Shown: positions 1 to 5,420 of the stretch, piece by piece
Layout of the letters: each line of letters opens with the position of its first letter
How positions within the stretch are numbered: position 1 is the stretch's first letter
Assembly (NCBI GenBank): GCA_964547295.1
Contig: CAZJMH010000032.1
Span: forward strand, 1-5,576
Direction: 5' to 3'
Length of the DNA: 5,576 bases
Source: CAYSLZ01 sp964547295
Lineage (GTDB): Bacteria > Patescibacteriota > Microgenomatia > UBA12405 > JAHJSD01
The notes under the pieces: model-generated
Seen by the model: only the letters and a program-made list of their open reading frames with translations
What the model was told of the DNA's origin: nothing
Database searches by the model: none
Position numbers and translations under genes: made by a program

Positions 1-215
1 GTCATTCCTTCGCCTTTAAACCCGACGCCGATTGATTTACCGCCGGCTTGCTTTGCCCCCAAAGTTGAGGCTTTCATTATCCCCGGTCCAGCGCCGTTGA
101 CAATAGTTATTCCCTTTTCGGCTAACAAAAAAGCGGTTCTTTTTGCCGTCTGGAAATCCTCGCCTTCCGGTTTAGCCTCCGAGTGGCCAAAAAAAGTTAC
201 TGCTTCAATTTTCAT
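1..215 (-). CDS. LOG-family (lysine-decarboxylase-like fold) protein, N-terminal part
   Basis: Partial gene: 71 codons from an ATG at 215-213, running off the left edge. The protein opens MKIEAVTFFGHSEAKPEGED and continues with a nucleotide-binding stretch, NGAGPGIMKAS, near residues 39-49. This matches the G-G/A-G-x-x-G-I/L-M motif after the first strands of the LOG/TIGR00730 Rossmann-like family. Characterised members cleave the N-glycosidic bond of nucleoside monophosphates (cytokinin riboside 5'-monophosphate phosphoribohydrolase); others cleave AMP or are uncharacterised. The catalytic PGGxGT...E motif would lie beyond the edge, so activity cannot be judged. The start codon is 6 nt after the stop of the DUF72 gene, with a weak purine-rich AAGAAAAG just before it, so it is probably cotranscribed and translationally coupled. 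Family assignment is fairly secure; the substrate is unknown. Confidence 0.75.
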   Translation of the reverse strand, partial: MKIEAVTFFGHSEAKPEGEDFQTAKRTAFLLAEKGITIVNGAGPGIMKASTLGAKQAGGKSIGVGFKGEGM

Positions 216-221
216 CTTTTC

Positions 222-944
222 TTATGATAACAAACTTTTTAACTTTTGGGCATTGTCAACAGCAAAACCTTGAAAGTCATTATTAAAATAAATAAAAACA
301 TCCAATCCTTTATTCAAATAATTCATAATTCTAAATTTATAATTCTCTAATTCTTCCGGAGAGTATTTTGACTGGTAATAGCCGTCCGGGCCGTGAAAAC
401 GGAAATAAACAAAATCAGCCGTGATAATCTCCAGCGACGGAGCATCCAGATGATCATGAATGCAAAAACCGAGATTGCTCTTCTTTAGAATTTCATAAAC
501 TCTATCTGAATACCAAGTCTCGTTTCGGAATTCAAAAACAAACCGTTGATCATCCGGCAAAACCCTGACAAAATTTTTTAATCTTTCCAAATTTATATTC
601 CACTGAGGCGGTAGTTGGAATAAAATTGGACCAAGTTTTTTCCCAAGAGGTTCAGCTCGGTCAAGAAGCTTATTTATTGATTCTTTATCAACAATTAAAT
701 TTTTCATATGTGTAATATAACGGTTGGCTTTAACTGAAAAAACAAAATCATCATTAACACTGCCTGCCCACTTTTTGAAAGTTTCTTTCTTGGGAAGATG
801 ATAGAAAGAATTATTAATCTCTACTGTATTGAAATGTTCAGCATAGTAATTTAAACGCCTATTAGAAGCAAGATCCATTGGATAAAACTCCCCCACCCAA
901 TCGTCATACGAAAACCCAGAAGTGCCAATGTATAATTTCTCCAT
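222..944 (-). CDS. DUF72 / YecE-family protein
   Basis: A 240-aa protein with the complete DUF72 (YecE-like, TIM-barrel) pattern. It has an N-terminal YIGTSGFSYDDW (residues 5-16) followed by FYP (20-22), then FNTVEINNSFYHLP (38-51) and FSVKANRYITH (69-79). Next come GPILFQLPPQW (105-115), FVFEFRNETWY (135-145), a CIHDH segment (161-165), VYFRFHGPDGYY (179-190) and a C-terminal VFIYFNND (216-223). Length and motif order are normal for the family and nothing is truncated. The biochemical function of DUF72 is not established. The conserved acidic, His and Arg residues at barrel strand ends suggest an enzyme, but that is inference. It is the first gene of a probable two-gene unit with the LOG-family gene. 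Its promoter lies beside the palindromic repeat at 992-1031. The ATG at 944 directly precedes the family's conserved start and there is no good SD. Confidence 0.9.
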   Translation of the reverse strand: MEKLYIGTSGFSYDDWVGEFYPMDLASNRRLNYYAEHFNTVEINNSFYHLPKKETFKKWAGSVNDDFVFSVKANRYITHMKNLIVDKESINKLLDRAEPLGKKLGPILFQLPPQWNINLERLKNFVRVLPDDQRFVFEFRNETWYSDRVYEILKKSNLGFCIHDHLDAPSLEIITADFVYFRFHGPDGYYQSKYSPEELENYKFRIMNYLNKGLDVFIYFNNDFQGFAVDNAQKLKSLLS

Positions 945-971
945 CTAATAATTATTCTATCAACTTTAAAA

Positions 972-999
972 ATTAAACCTCAATCAATTAAAAAGTCAA
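972..999 (-). promoter_or_regulatory. Predicted promoter of the DUF72-LOG gene pair
   Basis: On the minus strand, TTGACT (999-994, 5/6 match to the -35 consensus) is followed after 16 nt by TTTAAT (977-972, 5/6 match to -10). The predicted start near 965 would give a leader of about 20 nt before the ATG at 944. The -35 box lies inside the conserved arm of repeat 992-1031, and the palindrome begins just upstream of it, at about -38 to -63. Predicted by eye only. Confidence 0.45.
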
Positions 1000-1031
1000 C
1001 ACAGTACTATGGTTCGAACCATAGTACTAAA
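992..1031. repeat. Copy 1 of a 40-bp palindrome-containing repeat, putative operator
   Basis: AAAGTCAACAC (992-1002) is followed by a perfect 26-bp palindrome (1003-1028) with arms AGTACTATGG and CCATAGTACT around a TTCGAA centre, then AAA. It matches the copy at 1524-1563 at 37 of 40 positions, in the same orientation. It begins 1 nt after the TrpR-like stop codon (minus strand) and lies about 58 bp upstream of the DUF72 start. The three differences are all in the palindrome arms. One pair is a compensatory T:A to C:G swap and the third is a T:A to T:G wobble. This implies selection for symmetry, as in a dimeric-protein site or an RNA hairpin. Confidence 0.9.
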
Positions 1032-1032
1032 T

Positions 1033-1491
1033 TTACACTGCGTTAATTAAAGACTTATTTAAATGATCTCGGGCTATTTTTTCCATATACCGCCAAAAAC
1101 CACTGGCTGGATTTGCTCTCTCATATGCGCTAAATTTACTCACCTGTTCAAATAATTTTACTAATCCCAATTCTATTTCTTCCTTTCTTATTATCCTGTC
1201 AATAATTTTCTGAAACCCTGGTGAAACCTCCAACCGATCACTCACTCTAGCAACTGTCCCTCGACTTACTCTCAAAAGTTGACAAACATCATCGTACTTT
1301 GCCCCCTTACGAAGAAGAAAAGCAATTGCTACCCTTTTTCCAATCATTAATTTTTCTGAACGGGTTAAAATTACATTAACGAAATTAGCCGCTGCGTTAA
1401 CACTTTTTACTGCTTTTATGCTGGTAAACAAAAAATAATAAATTTCCTCAAACATATCGTCTGGAGTAAATTTTTTTGATGATTGAGCCAC
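1033..1491 (-). CDS. TrpR-superfamily (YerC/YecD-like) DNA-binding regulator
   Basis: A 152-aa protein starting at a GTG (1491-1489). Residues 41-87 resemble Trp repressor. ILTRSEKLMIGKRVAIAFLLRKG (41-63, here split as ILTRSEKL and the following helix) corresponds to E. coli TrpR LLTPDEREALGTRV. The segment KYDDVCQLLRVSRGTVARVS (65-84) is the helix-turn-helix, with the recognition helix near SRGTVARV. It is longer than E. coli TrpR or typical YerC proteins, with about 25 extra N-terminal residues and a charged C-terminal tail of about 45 residues. By alignment the two Arg residues that sandwich tryptophan in TrpR remain (R53, R82), but the pocket Gly is Val83 and the pocket Ser is Arg86. Tryptophan binding therefore looks unlikely (inference). 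The gene is flanked by two palindromic repeats and has its own promoter next to the upstream one, so autoregulation is likely. No trp biosynthesis gene is in the window. Confidence 0.8.
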   Translation of the reverse strand: MAQSSKKFTPDDMFEEIYYFLFTSIKAVKSVNAAANFVNVILTRSEKLMIGKRVAIAFLLRKGAKYDDVCQLLRVSRGTVARVSDRLEVSPGFQKIIDRIIRKEEIELGLVKLFEQVSKFSAYERANPASGFWRYMEKIARDHLNKSLINAV

Positions 1492-1501
1492 AACTAATTC
1501 A

Positions 1502-1531
1502 ATAATACTAACAGTACAGGAATAAAGTCAA
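1502..1531 (-). promoter_or_regulatory. Predicted promoter of the TrpR-like gene
   Basis: On the minus strand, TTGACT (1531-1526) and TATTAT (1507-1502) are separated by 18 nt, each matching 5/6 of the sigma-70-type consensus. The expected start near 1495 is only about 4 nt before the GTG at 1491, and no SD is visible, so the transcript is probably leaderless. The -35 box is part of the conserved repeat arm, and the palindrome sits at about -40 to -65. An extra AGTAC half-site (1513-1517) lies in the spacer. Confidence 0.5.
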
Positions 1532-1563
1532 CACAGTACCATGGTTCGAACCGTGGTACTAAA
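1524..1563. repeat. Copy 2 of the 40-bp palindrome-containing repeat, putative operator
   Basis: AAAGTCAACAC (1524-1534) plus a 26-bp near-perfect palindrome (1535-1560) with arms AGTACCATGG and CCGTGGTACT around TTCGAA, then AAA. Only one symmetric pair (1542 T with 1553 G) departs from a perfect inverted repeat; in plus-strand RNA this would be a U:G wobble. It lies between the divergent TrpR-like (minus, start 1491) and CapA-like (plus, start 1620) genes, so it could control both. A protein-binding operator is the favoured reading; a mobile-element end is the alternative. Confidence 0.9.
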
Positions 1564-1619
1564 AACAATAAAGTTAGATTTTTAAAGTAATATTTTTATT
1601 TTGTTTGGTAGAATTGGAT

Positions 1620-2567
1620 ATGAGAAAATGGTTGTTTTTGATTATCTGTGTTGGGGTGGCCGGAGTAATCGGAAAGTTTCTATGGAAAACAAAACCAGAT
1701 GTTGGCCGGCAAACTAGTCTTGGTTCGACAACAATTCTCCACCTTGAACCAACGGCAACCCCGACACCCGAACCAAAGAAAATAACTATTGCCGCCGTTG
1801 GCGATATCGGCCTCGGCCGAGAAGCCAATTATCAGATTATCCAAAAAAACAACCCAAATTTTGCTTTTGAAAAAATTGCTGATTTTATTAAAACTGCAGA
1901 CATATCAACCGGCAACCTGGAAGGTCCGGTGATTGATAACTGTCCAATAGTCAGGAGCGGATTTCAGTTTTGCGGCCGGCCGGAAAATATCCAGGGACTA
2001 AAATATGCTGGATTTAAGGCAATGAGCCTGGCCAATAACCATATAAATAATTACGGTGAAGAAGGTCTAAACCAAACAATTGAAAAACTGGAAAAAAATA
2101 ATATCGGTTATTTTTACAATCAGAAAGCCTGGTTTACTCAAGTTAAAGGAACAAAATTCGCTTTTTTAGGGTTTGATGATACGGTTGAAAGAATTATGAA
2201 TTATGAATTACAAGCTATTATTGAAAAGACAAGGAATAATACTGATATTTTAGTGGTTAATTTTCATTGGGGAGAAGAATATCAGCCGTTGCCTAATAAC
2301 CGACAAAGAGAACTTGCCGAACTGGCAATTGACGCCGGGGCAGATGTTGTTATCGGCCACCATCCGCACGTTATCCAGCCGCTGGAGTATTACCAAGACA
2401 AACCAATTTTTTACTCTCTGGGTAATTTTGCTTTTGACCAGATGTGGTCTGAAGAAACTAAAACCGGGGCGATTGGCTTAATCACCATTGAAAATAACCA
2501 AATCGTTAATGCCGAAACCCGCCAAGTTTACACAGCAGACTGCTGCCAGCCGGAATTAATTGACTAA
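1620..2567 (+). CDS. CapA-family (PGA_cap) metallophosphatase-like protein, membrane-anchored
   Basis: A 315-aa protein from the ATG at 1620. An in-frame TTG at 1605 would add five residues, but the ATG directly precedes a good N-terminal membrane segment and has GGTAG 8 nt upstream. Residues 2-22 are a positively charged start plus a hydrophobic helix, an uncleaved anchor or signal. A Thr/Pro linker (about 44-52) then leads to an outside-facing catalytic domain. The CapA pattern is complete: AAVGDIGLGRE (58-68), TGNLEGP (97-103), SLANNHINNYG (136-146), FHWGEEYQPLP (215-225), VIGHHPHVIQP (244-254) and YSLGNFAFDQ (265-274). The family is calcineurin-like. B. subtilis/B. anthracis CapA acts in poly-gamma-glutamate capsule export, but most homologues have no proven substrate and no capB/capC genes are here. 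Four cysteines in the outer domain (108, 118, 308, 309) could form disulfides. The GT-C-like gene follows after 3 nt, suggesting a shared envelope function. Confidence 0.88.
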   Translation: MRKWLFLIICVGVAGVIGKFLWKTKPDVGRQTSLGSTTILHLEPTATPTPEPKKITIAAVGDIGLGREANYQIIQKNNPNFAFEKIADFIKTADISTGNLEGPVIDNCPIVRSGFQFCGRPENIQGLKYAGFKAMSLANNHINNYGEEGLNQTIEKLEKNNIGYFYNQKAWFTQVKGTKFAFLGFDDTVERIMNYELQAIIEKTRNNTDILVVNFHWGEEYQPLPNNRQRELAELAIDAGADVVIGHHPHVIQPLEYYQDKPIFYSLGNFAFDQMWSEETKTGAIGLITIENNQIVNAETRQVYTADCCQPELID

Positions 2568-2570
2568 TTT

Positions 2571-3944
2571 ATGAAAAAAATTAATCTAACAATAATTTTA
2601 TTCTTCACCGCCATTTTTATAACTTTTTTTCTTGCCCCTGTTGACACTGATCTCGGCTGGCACCTGCGCTACGGGAACTTTTTTTTAGAAAACGGCCATC
2701 CAATGATAAAAAATAAACTATCCGTTCTTTTACATGACCAACCCTGGCCAAACTCATATATTCTTTATCATCCTTTAGTTGCTGTTGCTTATAGAATTTC
2801 TGGTTTTTGGGGGCTAACAATATTAAATGCAGTCACAATGACCATAAGCTTTATTTTTGTCTGGCTGATTCTTAATAAAAATATTGTTAAAACTTTTATG
2901 GTTAGTCTTATTACCAGTCTGGGCGGCTGGACAATTCTTCGTTATGGGCTTCGGGCCCAAATAACATCCATTTTATTTCTCTGCCTCCTTTTTTATATTT
3001 TAGAAAAAGTTAATCAAACTAAGCATAAACTTATTTTACTAGGTTTATTATTTTTAGTTTGGGCTAATTTCCACGGCAGTTATTTGTACGGAATTATACT
3101 GACTTCTCTTTGGTCTTTGCTTGAATTTCAGCCATATTTATCAATCCCTGTTTTTATTACACCCCTGATAAACCCCTTTGGGCTTAATAACTACCGCTAT
3201 GTGTTAAAAACTATGTTTTCGCCATTAAACACAATGATTGCTGAATGGACCACCCCACAACTTTTTTTTAAAATTATTAGTTTGAGCGTTTTTTTAATCT
3301 ACATCGGCCTTTGGTTTAGAAAAAATAAATTTTTAGGGTTGAAAAAATTATTTTGGCCGCTGGCCAGCTTATCCAGTCTTTATTTGGTTTTAAATGCCAG
3401 AAGAAACTTGCCCCAATTCTTTTTAATCACCTCAATTGGCTTAGTTAAATTAATAAAATTCCCCAAAAAGATTAAGCCGATTATTAATATTTTCTCCACA
3501 ACCATATTAGGGCTGTCAGCAATTTTAATTTTGCCAAAAACAATCAAGATTAATTCAAGCTGGCAAAACTACTGCCGGCTGGGAATGACCCACTATCCAT
3601 GCTCAGCCATTGATTATATTAAAGAAAACAAACTTCAGGGCAATATTTTCAATTTTTACCGCTGGGGCGGATTTTTATCTTGGCAGCTGCCTGACAATCT
3701 AATCTTTGTTGCCGGTCATATTCCGGCCAACCAACTACCCTCGGGTAAATATCCATATCAACTTCATTTGGAAATACTTCAAGCTCAACCAGAATATCAG
3801 GATAAACTAGATAAATACAATATTGATTACATTTTAATCCCACCAAATACTTTTTTAGACCTAGAACTCCAAGAAAATAAAACCAAACTCTGGAAGGAAA
3901 TCTACCGGGATAAAATATCTGCACTGTATAAGCGATTGGAGTAG
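2571..3944 (+). CDS. Polytopic GT-C glycosyltransferase-like membrane protein
   Basis: A 457-aa protein with roughly nine to eleven hydrophobic segments. After the first one (about 5-22) comes APVDTDLGWHLRYG (22-35). This is the acidic first extracytoplasmic loop typical of GT-C enzymes, which use lipid-linked sugars, with D25/D27 as candidate metal or catalytic acids. Further family-like landmarks are WANFHGSYLYG (164-174), INPFGLNNYRY (200-210), the EW pair (225-226) and ARRNLPQF (276-283). A C-terminal soluble part (about 330-457) contains GNIFNFYRWGGFLSW (357-371) and DKYNIDYILIPP (414-425). This architecture is common in uncharacterised bacterial GT-C-like proteins; sugar donor and acceptor are unknown. 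The start lies 3 nt after the CapA-like stop with no clear SD, so translational coupling is likely. GT-C identity is by motif style, not a characterised homologue. Confidence 0.7.
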   Translation: MKKINLTIILFFTAIFITFFLAPVDTDLGWHLRYGNFFLENGHPMIKNKLSVLLHDQPWPNSYILYHPLVAVAYRISGFWGLTILNAVTMTISFIFVWLILNKNIVKTFMVSLITSLGGWTILRYGLRAQITSILFLCLLFYILEKVNQTKHKLILLGLLFLVWANFHGSYLYGIILTSLWSLLEFQPYLSIPVFITPLINPFGLNNYRYVLKTMFSPLNTMIAEWTTPQLFFKIISLSVFLIYIGLWFRKNKFLGLKKLFWPLASLSSLYLVLNARRNLPQFFLITSIGLVKLIKFPKKIKPIINIFSTTILGLSAILILPKTIKINSSWQNYCRLGMTHYPCSAIDYIKENKLQGNIFNFYRWGGFLSWQLPDNLIFVAGHIPANQLPSGKYPYQLHLEILQAQPEYQDKLDKYNIDYILIPPNTFLDLELQENKTKLWKEIYRDKISALYKRLE

Positions 3945-4045
3945 CGTAATTCACCGCACGTTAAACAACGCGGACTAAAGTCAGCTATTACAACTAACAA
4001 TCTAACCATCCAACCATCTAGCCATTTTATATTTCTACCTAACTT

Positions 4046-4058
4046 TGATATAATAAGG
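4046..4058 (+). promoter_or_regulatory. Extended -10 promoter and/or SD of the acylphosphatase gene
   Basis: TGATATAAT (4046-4054) is a perfect extended -10 element (TGnTATAAT), with no convincing -35, as is usual for this class. The start would be near 4061, about 5 nt before the ATG at 4066. AAGG (4055-4058), 7 nt upstream of the ATG, could serve as an SD only if transcription begins further upstream. The two readings exclude each other for a given transcript. Confidence 0.55.
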
Positions 4059-4065
4059 CAATTAG

Positions 4066-4368
4066 ATGACAAACAATCAATTCTCCCGGGCAAGGGTCTT
4101 CATTTACGGACAAGTTCAAAATGTCGGTTTCCGGGCCAACACAGTTAAAAAAGCAAACCAGCTTAAAATCAGCGGATGGATCCGAAACCGAAATGACGGT
4201 CGGGTAGAATCCTTAATTGTCGGAAAGTCAGAGAAAGTTGAAAAAATATTAAATTGGTTTGAGCAAGGCCCATCAGAAGCAAATGTTGAAAAAGTGGATG
4301 TGGTCACTAAGGAAAATATCAGTTACAATCCTTTTGAAGACAAGTTTAAAATAAATCCAACTATATAA
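4066..4368 (+). CDS. acyP: Acylphosphatase (EC 3.6.1.7)
   Basis: A 100-aa protein of normal length. It hydrolyses carboxyl-phosphate bonds in small acyl phosphates such as 1,3-bisphosphoglycerate, carbamoyl phosphate or acetyl phosphate, in the cytoplasm. The signature YGQVQNVGFR (14-23) contains the phosphate-binding loop and the catalytic Arg23. GWIRNRNDGRVE (37-48) holds the catalytic Asn41. The later WFEQGPSEANVEKV (58-71) is the usual GP-x-x-A-x-V segment. R23 and N41 coincide with the numbering of the classic vertebrate enzymes. The usual Gly after VQ is Asn here (VQNVGFR), a minor variation. It is a single gene with its own promoter, converging on gap with only 5 nt between stop codons. 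Its substrate overlap with the GAPDH product is suggestive but acyP genes occur in many contexts. Confidence 0.95.
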   Translation: MTNNQFSRARVFIYGQVQNVGFRANTVKKANQLKISGWIRNRNDGRVESLIVGKSEKVEKILNWFEQGPSEANVEKVDVVTKENISYNPFEDKFKINPTI

Positions 4369-4373
4369 AGAGT

Positions 4374-5411
4374 TTAGCTCTTCATTACGTAGTTTGCCAT
4401 TTCAAGAAGACGACAGGAGTAACCATATTCATTGTCATACCAAGCAGAAATTTTTATCATATCATCAGATAATACTTCAGTTAAAGGCAAATCAACAATT
4501 GCTGAACCCGTATTGCCAATTATGTCACTTGAAACTAGCGGCTCATAAGAAACTTTAATAATTTCTACTAAATCATTAGCGGCAGCATCTTCCAATACTT
4601 CATTAACCTCATCCTTGGTTGTATGCTTATGAGTTTTAAAAACCATATCGGCATAAGAACCACAAATAATTGGCACACGAATTGCGCTGGCTGCAAATCG
4701 ACCTAAAACTTCCGGATAAGCTTCAATTACTGATTTCGCCGCTCCTGTTCCAGTGGGAACAATGTTTTCTGAACCGGCTCTTGCCCGCCTTAAATCACGA
4801 TGCGACCCATCAACAATATTTTGCGTCGAAGTTAAAGCATGAATTGTGGTCATAATACACTCTTCAAAACCAAACTCTTCGTCAATCAGCTTAACAATCG
4901 GCCCAACACAATTAGTAGTGCATGAGCCCATTTCAATTAAATTTTCTCCTCTATACCGATTCTGGTTAACTCCAAAAAGAAAAATTGGAACATTTTTCGC
5001 TGGAGCAGAAATAATCACTTTTTTTGCCTTTCCTTTAAAATGATCTTCAGCGCGTTGGTCTCTAAATACGCCGGTGCATTCTAAAACCACATCTACATCA
5101 TAATTTTGCCAAGGTATATTTTTAGGATTACGTTCTGCCGTTAAAGGAATTTTTTTGCCTTCAATATCTAATCTGCCTATTTCATTACCTTTTTCTGGAT
5201 CTTCTACTCGTATTAAGCCCGGAAACCGGCCATAAACCGAATCATATTTTAAAAGATGGGCCCAATCTGCAGCCTCCATTGAACCAGAAGTATTAATTGC
5301 TACTAGATCCGCTCTATCCCTATAATGCTCCCACCAAGCTCTGGCGGTCACTCGGCCGATTCTACCGAAGCCATTAATAGCAAATTTAATTTTTCCGCGG
5401 TTCATACTCAT
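4374..5411 (-). CDS. gap: Type I glyceraldehyde-3-phosphate dehydrogenase, probable NADP-accepting form
   Basis: A 345-aa full-length phosphorylating GAPDH of glycolysis/gluconeogenesis. The NAD(P)-binding motif INGFGRIGR is at 12-20. The catalytic centre GSCTTNC has Cys164, with the partner His191 in TIHALTSTQ; the 27-residue spacing equals the canonical 149/176. WYDNEYGYS (324-332) is the C-terminal family signature. The cofactor loop reads INTSGSMEAADWAHLLKYDS (39-58), where the NAD-selecting Asp32 is Thr41 and the loop is two residues longer than in Bacillus. The canonical Leu187-Pro188 pair is Gly202-Ser203 (DGSHRDLRRAR). Both changes are of the kind seen in, or engineered toward, NADP-using GAPDHs, so dual or NADP preference is inferred. 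The usual A-S-C is G-S-C. The ATG at 5411 is chosen for promoter fit; an ATG at 5405 is also possible. It is divergent from the PRTase-like gene. Confidence 0.95.
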   Translation of the reverse strand: MSMNRGKIKFAINGFGRIGRVTARAWWEHYRDRADLVAINTSGSMEAADWAHLLKYDSVYGRFPGLIRVEDPEKGNEIGRLDIEGKKIPLTAERNPKNIPWQNYDVDVVLECTGVFRDQRAEDHFKGKAKKVIISAPAKNVPIFLFGVNQNRYRGENLIEMGSCTTNCVGPIVKLIDEEFGFEECIMTTIHALTSTQNIVDGSHRDLRRARAGSENIVPTGTGAAKSVIEAYPEVLGRFAASAIRVPIICGSYADMVFKTHKHTTKDEVNEVLEDAAANDLVEIIKVSYEPLVSSDIIGNTGSAIVDLPLTEVLSDDMIKISAWYDNEYGYSCRLLEMANYVMKS

Positions 5412-5420
5412 TCTAGTTTG

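Noticed and set aside
1009..1022. GGTTCGAACC at the palindrome centre looks like the T-arm of a tRNA gene; it is also present at 1543-1552.
   Set aside because: No acceptor, D or anticodon arm can be built around either copy, and the arms outside the core pair with each other as a simple palindrome. It is not a tRNA gene or an obvious tRNA att fragment.
1003..1028. Palindrome as an intrinsic terminator of the TrpR-like gene.
   Set aside because: The stem is stable and follows the stop, but on the minus strand the next bases are GTGTTGAC, with a T-run only afterwards. The same sequence also occurs upstream of the gene, where a terminator makes no sense. A secondary role cannot be excluded.
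992..1563. Two repeats as a minimal CRISPR array.
   Set aside because: Only two copies exist, separated by a real protein gene of about 490 bp, with no spacer-sized units and no cas gene.
1574..1828. An 84-aa minus-strand frame opposite the start of the CapA-like gene.
   Set aside because: It is antisense to the CapA signal and catalytic motif region and has no family-like pattern or start signals.
3954..3973. CCG-CA-CGTT / AACG-CGG hairpin after the GT-C-like gene as a terminator.
   Set aside because: It is a bulged 7-bp stem with no T-tract downstream; it could be chance.
4002..4024. Imperfect short repeats of the type AACCATC in the acylphosphatase upstream region.
   Set aside because: The units vary in length and sequence and give no symmetry or known binding-site pattern; treated as low-complexity sequence in the 121-bp gap 3945-4065, which otherwise holds only the predicted promoter.
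3649..4093. Open frames on the minus strand opposite the GT-C-like gene end and the following gap (3954-3649 and 4093-3902).
   Set aside because: They overlap a clear gene or its promoter, have no recognisable motifs and show biased compositions expected of antisense frames.
4368..4382. AAGAG-TTTAG-CTCTT hairpin between the convergent acyP and gap genes as a bidirectional terminator.
   Set aside because: The stem is only 5 A/T-rich pairs, it includes the gap stop codon, and no proper T-run follows on either strand.
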